DNA from: Microcaldota archaeon
GTDB lineage: Archaea > Micrarchaeota > Micrarchaeia > Micrarchaeales > CABMGC01
Length of the DNA stretch: 13,296 nucleotides
Direction of reading: 5' to 3'
Assembly (NCBI GenBank): GCA_021821605.1
Contig: JAKACG010000015.1
Coordinates: forward strand, 1 to 13,296
Shown here: positions 6,800-13,296 of the stretch, in pieces
How the letters are laid out: each line of letters begins with the position of its first letter
Numbering within the stretch: the first letter of the stretch is position 1
Position numbers and translations under genes: made by a program
The notes under the pieces: model-generated
Database searches by the model: none
What the model was told of the DNA's origin: nothing
Seen by the model: only the letters and a program-made list of their open reading frames with translations

Positions 6800-8680
6800 A
6801 TGTCCAGTATTGTAAAAAATATAAATAGAACGATGTTTTTCAAATTAGCAGTCCTTTTTTTCATTTTAAACTTTTCATTTGCGTATACCACATCAATACA
6901 TGTTCCTGCAGTTTTAGGTAATACAAATACAGGGATTATAAGTACTATTCAATTAAATATATCAAAGGGCAATGGAACCGTAAAAATTATTGGACCTTCC
7001 GGTGTTGGAGAAAGCACGTTAAGTTCTGCTCAAATTGGTGTTGCGTACGCATCAAACTTTACTGGAATCAACGAATCAAAGTATAACTTTACATATACTA
7101 TCTTTGATAATTCTTCTAATGTCACTGGTCCAAGCGGTGGTCTTGCGTTTACTGTTCTTGCAATATCTGCTATAAAACAAGTTCCTATAAAGAGTAACTT
7201 TACTTTAACAGGTACAATATCTAGCTCTGGAGTTGTAGGTCAAATAGGTGGAATAACAGATAAGGTTTCTGCGGCTAAAAGCTATGGTCTTAAATATGTA
7301 CTAGCTCCAGAAGTTCCTAATCAAAGTTTTGAAGATACCTTATACTATTTATCACAACAGATAAACAACATACCTGTTATAGAAGTTGGAAATGTATCAA
7401 CTGCTTTACAATATGTATTAGTAAATGAAAGCCCAAGTATAATGCCATTGCAGTATACCTTATCCTCTCAAAATTATTATCTTAATAAGCTAAATTATGC
7501 ACCTTTTACATGCAAAAATATCTGTAATACTACACTATTTGGAAATCTTGTAAATTACACCTTTAATATGACCTCTTCAGAGATTTCTTCTATATCAAAT
7601 AATTTTAGTTCTATAAAACCACAGCTTTTCAACATGTTGTCTACGTATAAGAATATATCTAATAAGGGTTATCTTTATACTGGGGCAGATATGGCGTTCT
7701 TAGAATACATCAATGCATATATATTTGCAAACAGTAATAATTATACTCTCAGTAATGCATACTCTTTACTTTCAAATGTTAATAACTATTGTAATGGTTT
7801 AATTGCTCCACAATTGACCACACAAAATTATGAATATATAATAAGTGGAGAAGCAAGGCAGGGCTGGGCTATACAAAATCTTAAGACAGCTGCAAGCCAG
7901 CTAAATCAATCTCAATCTACAGATGACATAGTTTCTGCAATTGGTACAATAGCAGAATCAAATGCATGGTGTAATGCTGCAAATAATCTTTATGTACAGG
8001 CATTGACCTCAAACGGTACACAAGTAGGGTTATCAGAAAAAATGTATAACTTGGTATCAAAAACATTATTAGCAGATAAAGCATATACTGGTTCTATGTA
8101 CTATAATGCTGCAGTATCTGAGTTTAACTCTGGCGAGTATGGAGCTGCTTTATACAGTCTTAATTATGTAAGTTCGGTATCAGGTATATCTTCTTATCCT
8201 ACTAACTACTCTATATCTAATCTTTACTCTACATTAAATTCTTCGTTGTATGGTATCTGGCCTGTAGAATATGCTAACTCAGCAGCATTTTACGCAGAAG
8301 AAGCAAACTTCTCATCGAATAATTTAACAAAACTTAGTTATCTTGATTCCTCATATCCACTTGCAGTTCTATCTGAGGGTATAAGCACATTAAACATGCA
8401 GATCTCTTCAAACTTTACCTCAATAAGCACTGTAAATAACAAAACTTCTGGGAATAAAAATATATATATAAACTCAACTCAGTTGATGGGTATAATAGGA
8501 GAGGAAGCAATTTCTATACGAGATCTTGAATCTACAGTCTCAACGCTTAAGGTTGCAATAGAGTTAATCGTTGTTATGATCTTCATATTCCTTGTAGCTC
8601 TGCTTTACTTTATAATAAAGGACTACACTCTTAAAAAAGAGGTACTTTTACAATCAAAGAGCAGAACAAGAAGGAGATAA
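6800..8680 (+). CDS. Exported Lon-like (S16) serine protease, no ATPase, C-terminal anchor
   Basis: This 626-residue protein resembles the archaeal secreted Lon-like proteases (COG1750 type), which keep the Ser-Lys proteolytic domain of Lon without the AAA+ module. A signal peptide spans about residues 1-29 (FFKLAVLFFILNFSFAYT). The protease domain is about 30-215, with S112 in TGPSGGLAF and K155 in GGITDKVSAAKSYG as the likely catalytic dyad. Residues 215-590 are a largely helical, unrecognised region with several cysteines. A single transmembrane segment (about 583-603) is followed by a basic tail, placing the bulk outside the cell. About 26 N-x-S/T sequons suggest heavy N-glycosylation. 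Start 6800 fits the symmetric TATA box at 6766-6785. ATG 6833 would also give a good signal peptide. It could act on surface proteins such as the divergently encoded prepilin; that is inference. Confidence 0.85.
   Translation: MSSIVKNINRTMFFKLAVLFFILNFSFAYTTSIHVPAVLGNTNTGIISTIQLNISKGNGTVKIIGPSGVGESTLSSAQIGVAYASNFTGINESKYNFTYTIFDNSSNVTGPSGGLAFTVLAISAIKQVPIKSNFTLTGTISSSGVVGQIGGITDKVSAAKSYGLKYVLAPEVPNQSFEDTLYYLSQQINNIPVIEVGNVSTALQYVLVNESPSIMPLQYTLSSQNYYLNKLNYAPFTCKNICNTTLFGNLVNYTFNMTSSEISSISNNFSSIKPQLFNMLSTYKNISNKGYLYTGADMAFLEYINAYIFANSNNYTLSNAYSLLSNVNNYCNGLIAPQLTTQNYEYIISGEARQGWAIQNLKTAASQLNQSQSTDDIVSAIGTIAESNAWCNAANNLYVQALTSNGTQVGLSEKMYNLVSKTLLADKAYTGSMYYNAAVSEFNSGEYGAALYSLNYVSSVSGISSYPTNYSISNLYSTLNSSLYGIWPVEYANSAAFYAEEANFSSNNLTKLSYLDSSYPLAVLSEGISTLNMQISSNFTSISTVNNKTSGNKNIYINSTQLMGIIGEEAISIRDLESTVSTLKVAIELIVVMIFIFLVALLYFIIKDYTLKKEVLLQSKSRTRRR
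8672..8676 (+). promoter_or_regulatory. Shine-Dalgarno site AGGAG for the TTG start of the HIT gene
   Basis: AGGAG lies inside the last codons of the protease gene, six bases before the TTG at 8683. It supports that unusual start codon and suggests translational coupling across the two-base gap. Confidence 0.7.
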
Positions 8681-8682
8681 AG

Positions 8683-9135
8683 TTGCAAGAGAACTTTGAC
8701 ATTTTCTGTTCCAATTCAATACGTGATGGTATATTCTTCGAAAGTAAATATACTATTGCTGTGTATGATATAGCTCCTGTACTTCCAGGACACTCGCTTA
8801 TAATACCTAAACGTCATGTCTCTAACTTTATGGAGCTTAAAAAAGTAGAGTTTGAAGACATTTTTAAAACTCTAAATAAAGTTCTACCTACCTTAATATC
8901 TTTATATGGTGACAAAAGTTTTTCTTACAATCTAATATCCCAGGTTGGACAATTTTCAGGAATGAGCGTAAAACATATACACGTACATGTAATACCTAGG
9001 AAAAGTGTTGATAAATTCAATGCAAATAATGAAAATATATATCAGCATATTGATAATAAAGTCAAAAAATTAAGTAAGGAACAGTATCTAGAACAAGTAA
9101 CCTTGATAAAAAATAAAATAAAGTTATCTAAGTAA
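8683..9135 (+). CDS. HIT-family nucleotide hydrolase/transferase
   Basis: This 150-residue protein has the histidine-triad signature H98-I-H100-V-H102-V, preceded by GQFSGMSVK. The family N-terminal block APVLPGHSLIIPKRH lies at about 31-45. HIT proteins bind nucleotides at the alpha-phosphate and cleave AMP or other nucleotide conjugates such as adenylates, phosphoramidates and dinucleoside polyphosphates. The order and length fit the Hint/Fhit-like branch, and the exact substrate cannot be read from the sequence. C9 alone does not make a metal site. The start is TTG, supported by AGGAG six bases upstream and only two bases after the protease stop, so the pair is probably one transcript. Its stop is two bases from the end of the convergent DAHP synthase gene. 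Confidence 0.92.
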   Translation: MQENFDIFCSNSIRDGIFFESKYTIAVYDIAPVLPGHSLIIPKRHVSNFMELKKVEFEDIFKTLNKVLPTLISLYGDKSFSYNLISQVGQFSGMSVKHIHVHVIPRKSVDKFNANNENIYQHIDNKVKKLSKEQYLEQVTLIKNKIKLSK

Positions 9136-9137
9136 AA

Positions 9138-10229
9138 TTAATTTTTTCTGCGTAAGATTTTTGCAGCTTCCTTTACTATTTCTTCTGTACAGTCCCAACC
9201 AATACACGAATCTGTAACTGAAACTCCATACCTAAGTTCTTCTGATGTTATCTCCTGTCTTCCTTCGGCTATATTAGATTCTAGCATCAAACCAAATATT
9301 CCTGTGTTTCCATCATAAATCTGTTTTATCACATCAAAAAATACTTCGGGCTGTTTATTATGATCTTTTTTAGAGTTGCCATGGCTACAATCTATTATTA
9401 ATCTTTCAAATAATCCTTTTTCTTTAAGTTTATTTAATGCCTCTTGAACTTTTTCTTTATTATAATTTGGACCATCATTTCCTCCTCTTAATACTATGTG
9501 CGCATCATCATTACCTTTTGAGAGTATATTGGTTATTTTTCCAGATAAATCAGAGCCAAAAAATTCCTGTCTATGTTTTGCAACTACAACTGCGTTTATT
9601 GCTACTGTTATGTTTCCATTAGTGCTATTTTTAAATCCTATTGGCATTGATAATCCAGAAGCCATAGCTCTATGTGTTTGCGATTCTACAGTTCTAGCTC
9701 CTATTCCTCCCCAAGAGATAAGATCTGATATATATTGTGGAACAAAAGGGTCTAAGAACTCAGTACCAGATGGTAAGCCTTTTTCTGCATTTTGTAATAA
9801 AAGTTTTCTTGCTAAAAATAATCCTTTATTTTTTCCTTCCATGCCTTTTAAATCAGGATCATCTATCAATCCTTTCCATCCAATCTCAGTTCTGGGCTTT
9901 TCAAAAAACGTTCTCATTATTATATAAAAAACATCTTTTACATCTTCGCTAAGATTTTTTAATTTTGAGGCATACTCTTCTGCGGCATCATTATCATGAA
10001 TCGAACATGGTCCGCACAGCAGTACAATGCGTTTATCTTTTCCTCTAAGTGAATCTTTAATCGTTGTCCTTCCATCTCTTACAGTACTTATTGCTGTCTG
10101 AGTAATCTGCAAGTTTTTTCTTATTTCGTTTGGAGTTATTAATCTCTGATAACCTTCAATGTTCCTATCATCTCTAGCAACATCTTCATCTAATTTTGAA
10201 TTAATAACTGCATTTTTAATTTTTTTCAT
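9138..10229 (-). CDS. aroG: 3-deoxy-7-phosphoheptulonate (DAHP) synthase, type I-alpha
   Basis: This cytosolic enzyme joins phosphoenolpyruvate and erythrose 4-phosphate, the first step of the shikimate pathway to aromatic amino acids. The 363-residue sequence is of the E. coli AroG/F/H class. It has GPCSIHD with metal ligand C72 (E. coli C61), RTFFEKPRTEIGWKG (about 106-120), GARTVESQTHRAMASGLSMPIGFKN (in parts, about 178-201), CSHGNS with H283, E317 in LESN and D340 in VTDSCIGWDCT. P164 and S194 align with E. coli P150 and S180, residues linked to feedback inhibition, so an effector site may be kept. Start 10229 has GTGA four bases upstream, the same spacing as alba; 10247 adds six residues. 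Archaea more often use type I-beta DAHP synthase or another route, so transfer from bacteria is plausible. A TATA-like box lies at 10286-10297. Confidence 0.95.
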   Translation of the reverse strand: MKKIKNAVINSKLDEDVARDDRNIEGYQRLITPNEIRKNLQITQTAISTVRDGRTTIKDSLRGKDKRIVLLCGPCSIHDNDAAEEYASKLKNLSEDVKDVFYIIMRTFFEKPRTEIGWKGLIDDPDLKGMEGKNKGLFLARKLLLQNAEKGLPSGTEFLDPFVPQYISDLISWGGIGARTVESQTHRAMASGLSMPIGFKNSTNGNITVAINAVVVAKHRQEFFGSDLSGKITNILSKGNDDAHIVLRGGNDGPNYNKEKVQEALNKLKEKGLFERLIIDCSHGNSKKDHNKQPEVFFDVIKQIYDGNTGIFGLMLESNIAEGRQEITSEELRYGVSVTDSCIGWDCTEEIVKEAAKILRRKN

Positions 10230-10285
10230 AATATCACATAATAACATAATTTTTATTTGCTAATACTTGAAAATCAACCTTTTTT

Positions 10286-10297
10286 GATATAAATATC
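10286..10297 (-). promoter_or_regulatory. TATA-like box upstream of aroG
   Basis: GATATAAATATC reads as GATATTTATATC on the minus strand. Its centre is about 45 bases before the 10247 ATG and 62 before the 10229 ATG, predicting a start site near 10264 and a leader of about 35 bases for the shorter protein. It is nearly symmetric, so its direction rests on the gene it faces. Confidence 0.45.
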
Positions 10298-10369
10298 TAA
10301 GTGATTAAAAGCTGGTTAAAAAAAAGATTTGAATTATTAGCCTTATTATTTTCCTTTAAAAGAATGTCT

Positions 10370-10392
10370 CATAACTATAATTGATAGTTATG
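10370..10392. repeat. Inverted repeat, 9-bp arms with 5-base loop
   Basis: CATAACTAT at 10370-10378 pairs with ATAGTTATG at 10384-10392 across the loop AATTG. On the minus strand GGAGG lies just before it (10398-10394), a TATA-like sequence at 10400-10409 and a run of eight T at 10325-10318 after it. That could outline a short transcript, or an operator. No start codon lies at a suitable distance from the GGAGG. Confidence 0.55.
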
Positions 10393-10473
10393 TCCTCCAA
10401 TATAAAGCTAAATGACCATTTTAACATAATAATGCCTTAATTATACAAATATATTTTTAATAAAAACATTATT

Positions 10474-10495
10474 AAGATTTTTGTACAAAAATCTT
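10474..10495 (-). terminator. Perfect 22-bp palindrome after the UbiA stop, likely terminator
   Basis: The palindrome is centred on TGTACA between 10484 and 10485 and has arms of AAGATTTTT and AAAAATCTT. It starts six bases after the UbiA stop on the minus strand. A second small inverted repeat and T-rich sequence follow (TTTTTAATAAAAA near 10453-10465). The position suits a 3' hairpin or terminator; a protein-binding operator is the alternative. Confidence 0.5.
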
Positions 10496-10500
10496 TAAAA

Positions 10501-11367
10501 TTATGAAATAAGACCTATAGATAAAGAAGCTATAAAAATCGCTATCAAGGCAATACTCATAGCTACAAGAGAAATATTTCTTGAGAAACTATAAAATTTC
10601 TTATCTTTTTTAATTATATATCCAAAAGAAATATATAAAAGTATTAAATCAGTTATTAAAATTAATAATAAATAAATAATGTTGTAAAATGGCTTAACAT
10701 TAAAGAAAATAAAAATACTTGTTGCTATGGCAACAAAGTACAAAATAGCGGCTACTATCGCGGAAGGAATAATTCCTATTAAGTGCGGCAAGGACAATAC
10801 CTTTCTTTTTCGATCCCCTTCATAATCTCTAATCGTTCCGTGTATCTCTCTTGCAACTCCGCTTATAAAGATCATGCTACTTACTATGACTATATTAAAT
10901 CCTAATATATTAGAAACAACAAAGTTACCATATATAAATGGAATAGCCATTGAAAATCCAATATATAGATTACCTAAAAGAAATAGTTCTTTGAGTTTAT
11001 AACTATACAACATTGCAAGTACTCCAAATATTATTGCAATAAAAAAAGCATATTCATTTATAAAAAAACTTGCCATTACTCCTATAATTAAGCAAATAAT
11101 TGTAATATAAACGGCACTACTTTTACTTAATTCTCCAGTAACTAATGGCCTATTTTTCTTGTTTAATTTATCAACATCAACATCAAAATAATCATTTATT
11201 GCAAAAGAAGCCATACTTATAAAGATTGGAGTTATTAAGCTAAGTAAAAGGATAGTAATATTTGGCAATTTTCCAAGAGATAAAAACTCACCGGATAAAA
11301 CTGCAATCACAAGCATAATACTATGCTCTATTCTAGTTAATTTTAATATACTTTTTATATATGGCAT
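10501..11367 (-). CDS. UbiA prenyltransferase, probable digeranylgeranylglyceryl phosphate synthase
   Basis: This 288-residue integral membrane enzyme has about eight or nine hydrophobic segments. It carries both aspartate motifs of the UbiA superfamily: N58-D59-YFD62-V-D64-V-D66 followed by NRPLVTGEL (about 72-80), and D181-YEG-D185-RKR followed by SLPHLIG (about 192-198). The second motif, preceded by GVAREIHGTIRD, is typical of the archaeal enzyme that adds the second geranylgeranyl group to geranylgeranylglyceryl phosphate in membrane ether-lipid synthesis. Other archaeal UbiA roles (quinone or heme prenylation) are less likely given NRPL and the DxEGD form. The ATG at 11367 places the first conserved residues (LTRIEHS) near position 10 as in relatives. 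The gene has its own promoter in the 78-bp divergent gap and a palindrome after its stop. Confidence 0.88.
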   Translation of the reverse strand: MPYIKSILKLTRIEHSIMLVIAVLSGEFLSLGKLPNITILLLSLITPIFISMASFAINDYFDVDVDKLNKKNRPLVTGELSKSSAVYITIICLIIGVMASFFINEYAFFIAIIFGVLAMLYSYKLKELFLLGNLYIGFSMAIPFIYGNFVVSNILGFNIVIVSSMIFISGVAREIHGTIRDYEGDRKRKVLSLPHLIGIIPSAIVAAILYFVAIATSIFIFFNVKPFYNIIYLLLILITDLILLYISFGYIIKKDKKFYSFSRNISLVAMSIALIAIFIASLSIGLIS

Positions 11368-11400
11368 TAAAACAACAAGCTCTAATTAAATATACTCATT

Positions 11401-11416
11401 GATATATTTATATATC
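11401..11416. promoter_or_regulatory. Near-symmetric TATA element in the divergent gap
   Basis: GATATATTTATATATC is centred about 37 bases before the ATG at 11446 and about 41 before the UbiA ATG at 11367. It predicts short leaders of about 10-16 bases in either direction. A second box, AGTATATTTAATTA on the minus strand (about 11396-11383), is closer to UbiA and could instead give a leaderless UbiA transcript. Confidence 0.45.
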
Positions 11417-11445
11417 TATTTAATCGTATGTATTAATTGATAAAT

Positions 11446-13296
11446 ATGGCAACAAAAGGAGCAACACAGATTAAGAGTTCAGTTATTATGGCACTAGAAG
11501 CTGAAAAAGATGCTATAGTTAAATTGAGCGATAACTATTCTAAAAATAATGACCCAAAATTAGCAAATCAAATAAATAAATTGAATTTACATATGCATGC
11601 AAAGATAGCAGTTTTGTCTGAGCAGTTGCCTAAAGAAGATGTAGCTATTCTAGATAAAATACAAAACGAATCTAACAAGGCTGTAGAAGAAGCTGCAAAT
11701 AAGAATAAGATGCAGGTAGAGTATGTAGATATACGTAATGTAGATGTTAATATAGAAGGGAAAAAAGAGAAGTTGCACTTGCATCTAAATAATATACTCT
11801 TAAACGCAACAGACTCTAATCATTTTGTTTCTCTTTTGCCCATAGGAGTTAAAAAAGCTCTAGAGGATGTTAATTTAGAAAGTCCATTATTTTTAAATGG
11901 TGATCCTGGAAATAAAATACGTGGCTTAATTGAGCTTCGTGATCTTATTAGGTCAAAAGCAAACGAAGACCAAGTAATTGATAACGGTGTTAATATTAAT
12001 GATAGCGCTGCGGTAAATATAAATCGCATGTTCAATGATTCGAAGTTTAACGATATGCAAAAGATATCAATGTTGGAGAATAATAATATAGCATCCTGCT
12101 TAAATCAAGATACAGTAAAAAATTTGCTTGTTTGTGGAAATCAAGCGCTTGAAAAGAAAATTGCAAGCAGTAGTGCCATTAACTCTCTTACTCCAAAAGA
12201 TTTTGCTAGTATTCTTAATACTGGAAAGTTAAATGGAAAAGATCTTTCGCCATCTACTATTAGTGAAATAGTTTCAAATGGGATATTAGTTAAAAAAATA
12301 GGACAGAATGAATTTGAGAAAACAAAGAGTAATAAAGCGGCAACTCCACAAGAGCTAGAACGCCTTTCAGCAGAGCGTTTTTACAAGGTTTTAACTTTTG
12401 CTGCAAAAGGCAATGCATTAAATCTTGGTGGAAAATACTGTTTAGAATGTATATTTGGAATGCTTAAAAACGAAGAGCTAATAAAAGCAATGCAATCTAA
12501 TGGGAAAGACATGTATACTTTATTAACTACTGCTATTGATTCAAGCAAAAAGAAATCAAATGTAGTACTACCTAACGTATTAGCAGTATCGAACGGTATT
12601 TCAGAAAATGAAAGTTTTTGGAAATTACAAAATAAAGCTCAAATTGAAAGTTTAGCAAACCGTCAAATATATTATTTGGAAAAAAACATTGCATCAAGTA
12701 AAGAAGCTGCAAGTAAGCTTTCTTCAAGTTCTTCAGAAAGACTTATTTTTAAGTTTTTATCTGATGAGAAGGTAATGCAAAATGGAGAGCTACTTAAAAA
12801 ATTAAATTCAGTTACATTGTCAAAGCTGTTTGCAGAACCAAACATCAACAAAAATGGCTTAGCTAAAAATCCTTCATTATTTATTCTAAATCAGACCTTT
12901 TTAGATCCAAATCCAAAAAATAACAATTATTTATTTAAAAACGTAAGCCAGGATGTAAAGGTTTCGCTGGCTTCAAATTCTGCGTTATTTGAGTCAATAA
13001 TAGTTCCAGATTCAATAAAAAAGAGAATTATAACCTTATCTATATTTGAAAATATGAGTCCTGAAACACACGGTGCAATTTCTACTTTATTATTAAATAA
13101 AACTGCTATTCCGTTTGTACCTAAATCTAAGTTAAATATGTTCTTTTCAAAGATGGCTACACCGTCTGTTATAAATGGTAACGATACACTGATATCTATA
13201 GTAAATGAAGTATTTTTATCAAGATCTATAAATTCAAATAAATCTGCTCTTTCAAATACTCCAGAAGCATTATCATCTTTATTTTCATCAGAAGCA
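11446..13296 (+). CDS. Large uncharacterised protein, runs off the right edge
   Basis: An ATG at 11446 opens 617 codons without a stop to the last base of the window, so the 3' end is missing. Codon use and base composition resemble the neighbours, and the upstream TATA element fits the start. I do not recognise a family. There is no signal peptide and no transmembrane segment, so the protein is probably cytosolic. Residues 11-88 are rich in A, E, K, L and N with heptad-like spacing (possible coiled coil). From about 200 on, short segments of the form L-x-P/x-x-(F/L)-x-x-(I/L)-L recur, such as INSLTPKDFASIL (about 245-257) and LNSVTLSKLF, suggesting an alpha-solenoid of degenerate helical repeats. 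It is rich in Asn, Ser and Lys and poor in Cys and Trp. Function is unknown; a scaffold or binding role is only a guess from shape. Confidence 0.8.
   Translation, partial: MATKGATQIKSSVIMALEAEKDAIVKLSDNYSKNNDPKLANQINKLNLHMHAKIAVLSEQLPKEDVAILDKIQNESNKAVEEAANKNKMQVEYVDIRNVDVNIEGKKEKLHLHLNNILLNATDSNHFVSLLPIGVKKALEDVNLESPLFLNGDPGNKIRGLIELRDLIRSKANEDQVIDNGVNINDSAAVNINRMFNDSKFNDMQKISMLENNNIASCLNQDTVKNLLVCGNQALEKKIASSSAINSLTPKDFASILNTGKLNGKDLSPSTISEIVSNGILVKKIGQNEFEKTKSNKAATPQELERLSAERFYKVLTFAAKGNALNLGGKYCLECIFGMLKNEELIKAMQSNGKDMYTLLTTAIDSSKKKSNVVLPNVLAVSNGISENESFWKLQNKAQIESLANRQIYYLEKNIASSKEAASKLSSSSSERLIFKFLSDEKVMQNGELLKKLNSVTLSKLFAEPNINKNGLAKNPSLFILNQTFLDPNPKNNNYLFKNVSQDVKVSLASNSALFESIIVPDSIKKRIITLSIFENMSPETHGAISTLLLNKTAIPFVPKSKLNMFFSKMATPSVINGNDTLISIVNEVFLSRSINSNKSALSNTPEALSSLFSSEA

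Larger units (their letters stand above)
10248..10500. other. Non-coding stretch between DAHP synthase and UbiA genes
   Basis: I see no credible gene in these 253 bases on either strand and no tRNA-like T-loop. The stretch holds a TATA-like box near the aroG start, an A8 run on the plus strand at 10318-10325 (T8 on minus), a 9-bp hairpin at 10370-10392 and a perfect 22-bp palindrome next to the UbiA stop. It is by far the longest gap in an otherwise tightly packed window. Confidence 0.7.

Noticed and set aside
6742..6891. Upstream start at 6891 for the prepilin-like gene
   Set aside because: It would add 50 residues with a second hydrophobic stretch before the prepilin signal, cross the promoter element and overlap the protease start.
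9496..9927. 143-codon open frame on the plus strand
   Set aside because: It lies wholly opposite the DAHP synthase gene, whose motifs are unmistakable. Its translation shows no family motif and no ribosome site.
10230..10500. tRNA, C/D-box RNA or CRISPR repeat in the longest gap
   Set aside because: No T-loop consensus, no paired RTGATGA/CTGA boxes and no direct repeats with regular spacing were found.
11820..12035. 71-codon open frame on the minus strand
   Set aside because: It is antisense to the long open frame from 11446, and has no supporting promoter or motif.

Overview
The window reads as a compact, AT-rich archaeal chromosome segment. Archaeal markers are an Alba chromatin protein, an EndoQ-type PHP nuclease with a PCNA-binding tail, an archaeal-type AspRS, a TrmI-like tRNA methyltransferase and a UbiA enzyme of the ether-lipid type. 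TATA-like boxes lie about 25 bases before several starts, and GGTGA-type Shine-Dalgarno sites occur. Prepilin-like proteins with DUF2341 domains, very short gaps and overlapping gene ends would suit a small-genome (DPANN/ARMAN-like) archaeon. That lineage is an inference; no rRNA or tRNA gene is present to test it.

Layout. 1-963 (+): the 3' part of a DUF2341 surface protein whose start lies outside the window, followed with no gap by a short TrmI-like methyltransferase (964-1566). 1647-1943 (+): Alba, with its own TATA box and a T-rich terminator. 2040-5299 (+): aspS, nth and an endoQ-like gene, tightly packed or overlapping, joining translation to base-damage repair. 5296-6741 (-): a complete prepilin-like DUF2341 protein, paralogous to the first and facing it. 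6742-6799: a 58-bp divergent promoter region with a symmetric TATA element. 6800-9135 (+): an exported, membrane-anchored Lon-like (S16) protease without an ATPase domain, then a HIT protein. 9138-10229 (-): a type I-alpha (AroG-like) DAHP synthase. About 270 bp without a gene follows, holding two inverted repeats and a TATA-like box. 10501-11367 (-): UbiA prenyltransferase. 11446 to the end (+): at least 617 codons of an unrecognised, probably helical protein that runs off the window.

Two themes stand out. The first is cell surface: two inverted pilin/lectin-like paralogues with a conserved core and unlike distal parts, one of them sharing a promoter region with a sequon-rich surface protease. 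This could be an attachment and processing module, possibly one that swaps its distal domains by inversion. The second is housekeeping and repair: AspRS, endonuclease III and EndoQ read together. The least explained item is the long protein at the right edge.
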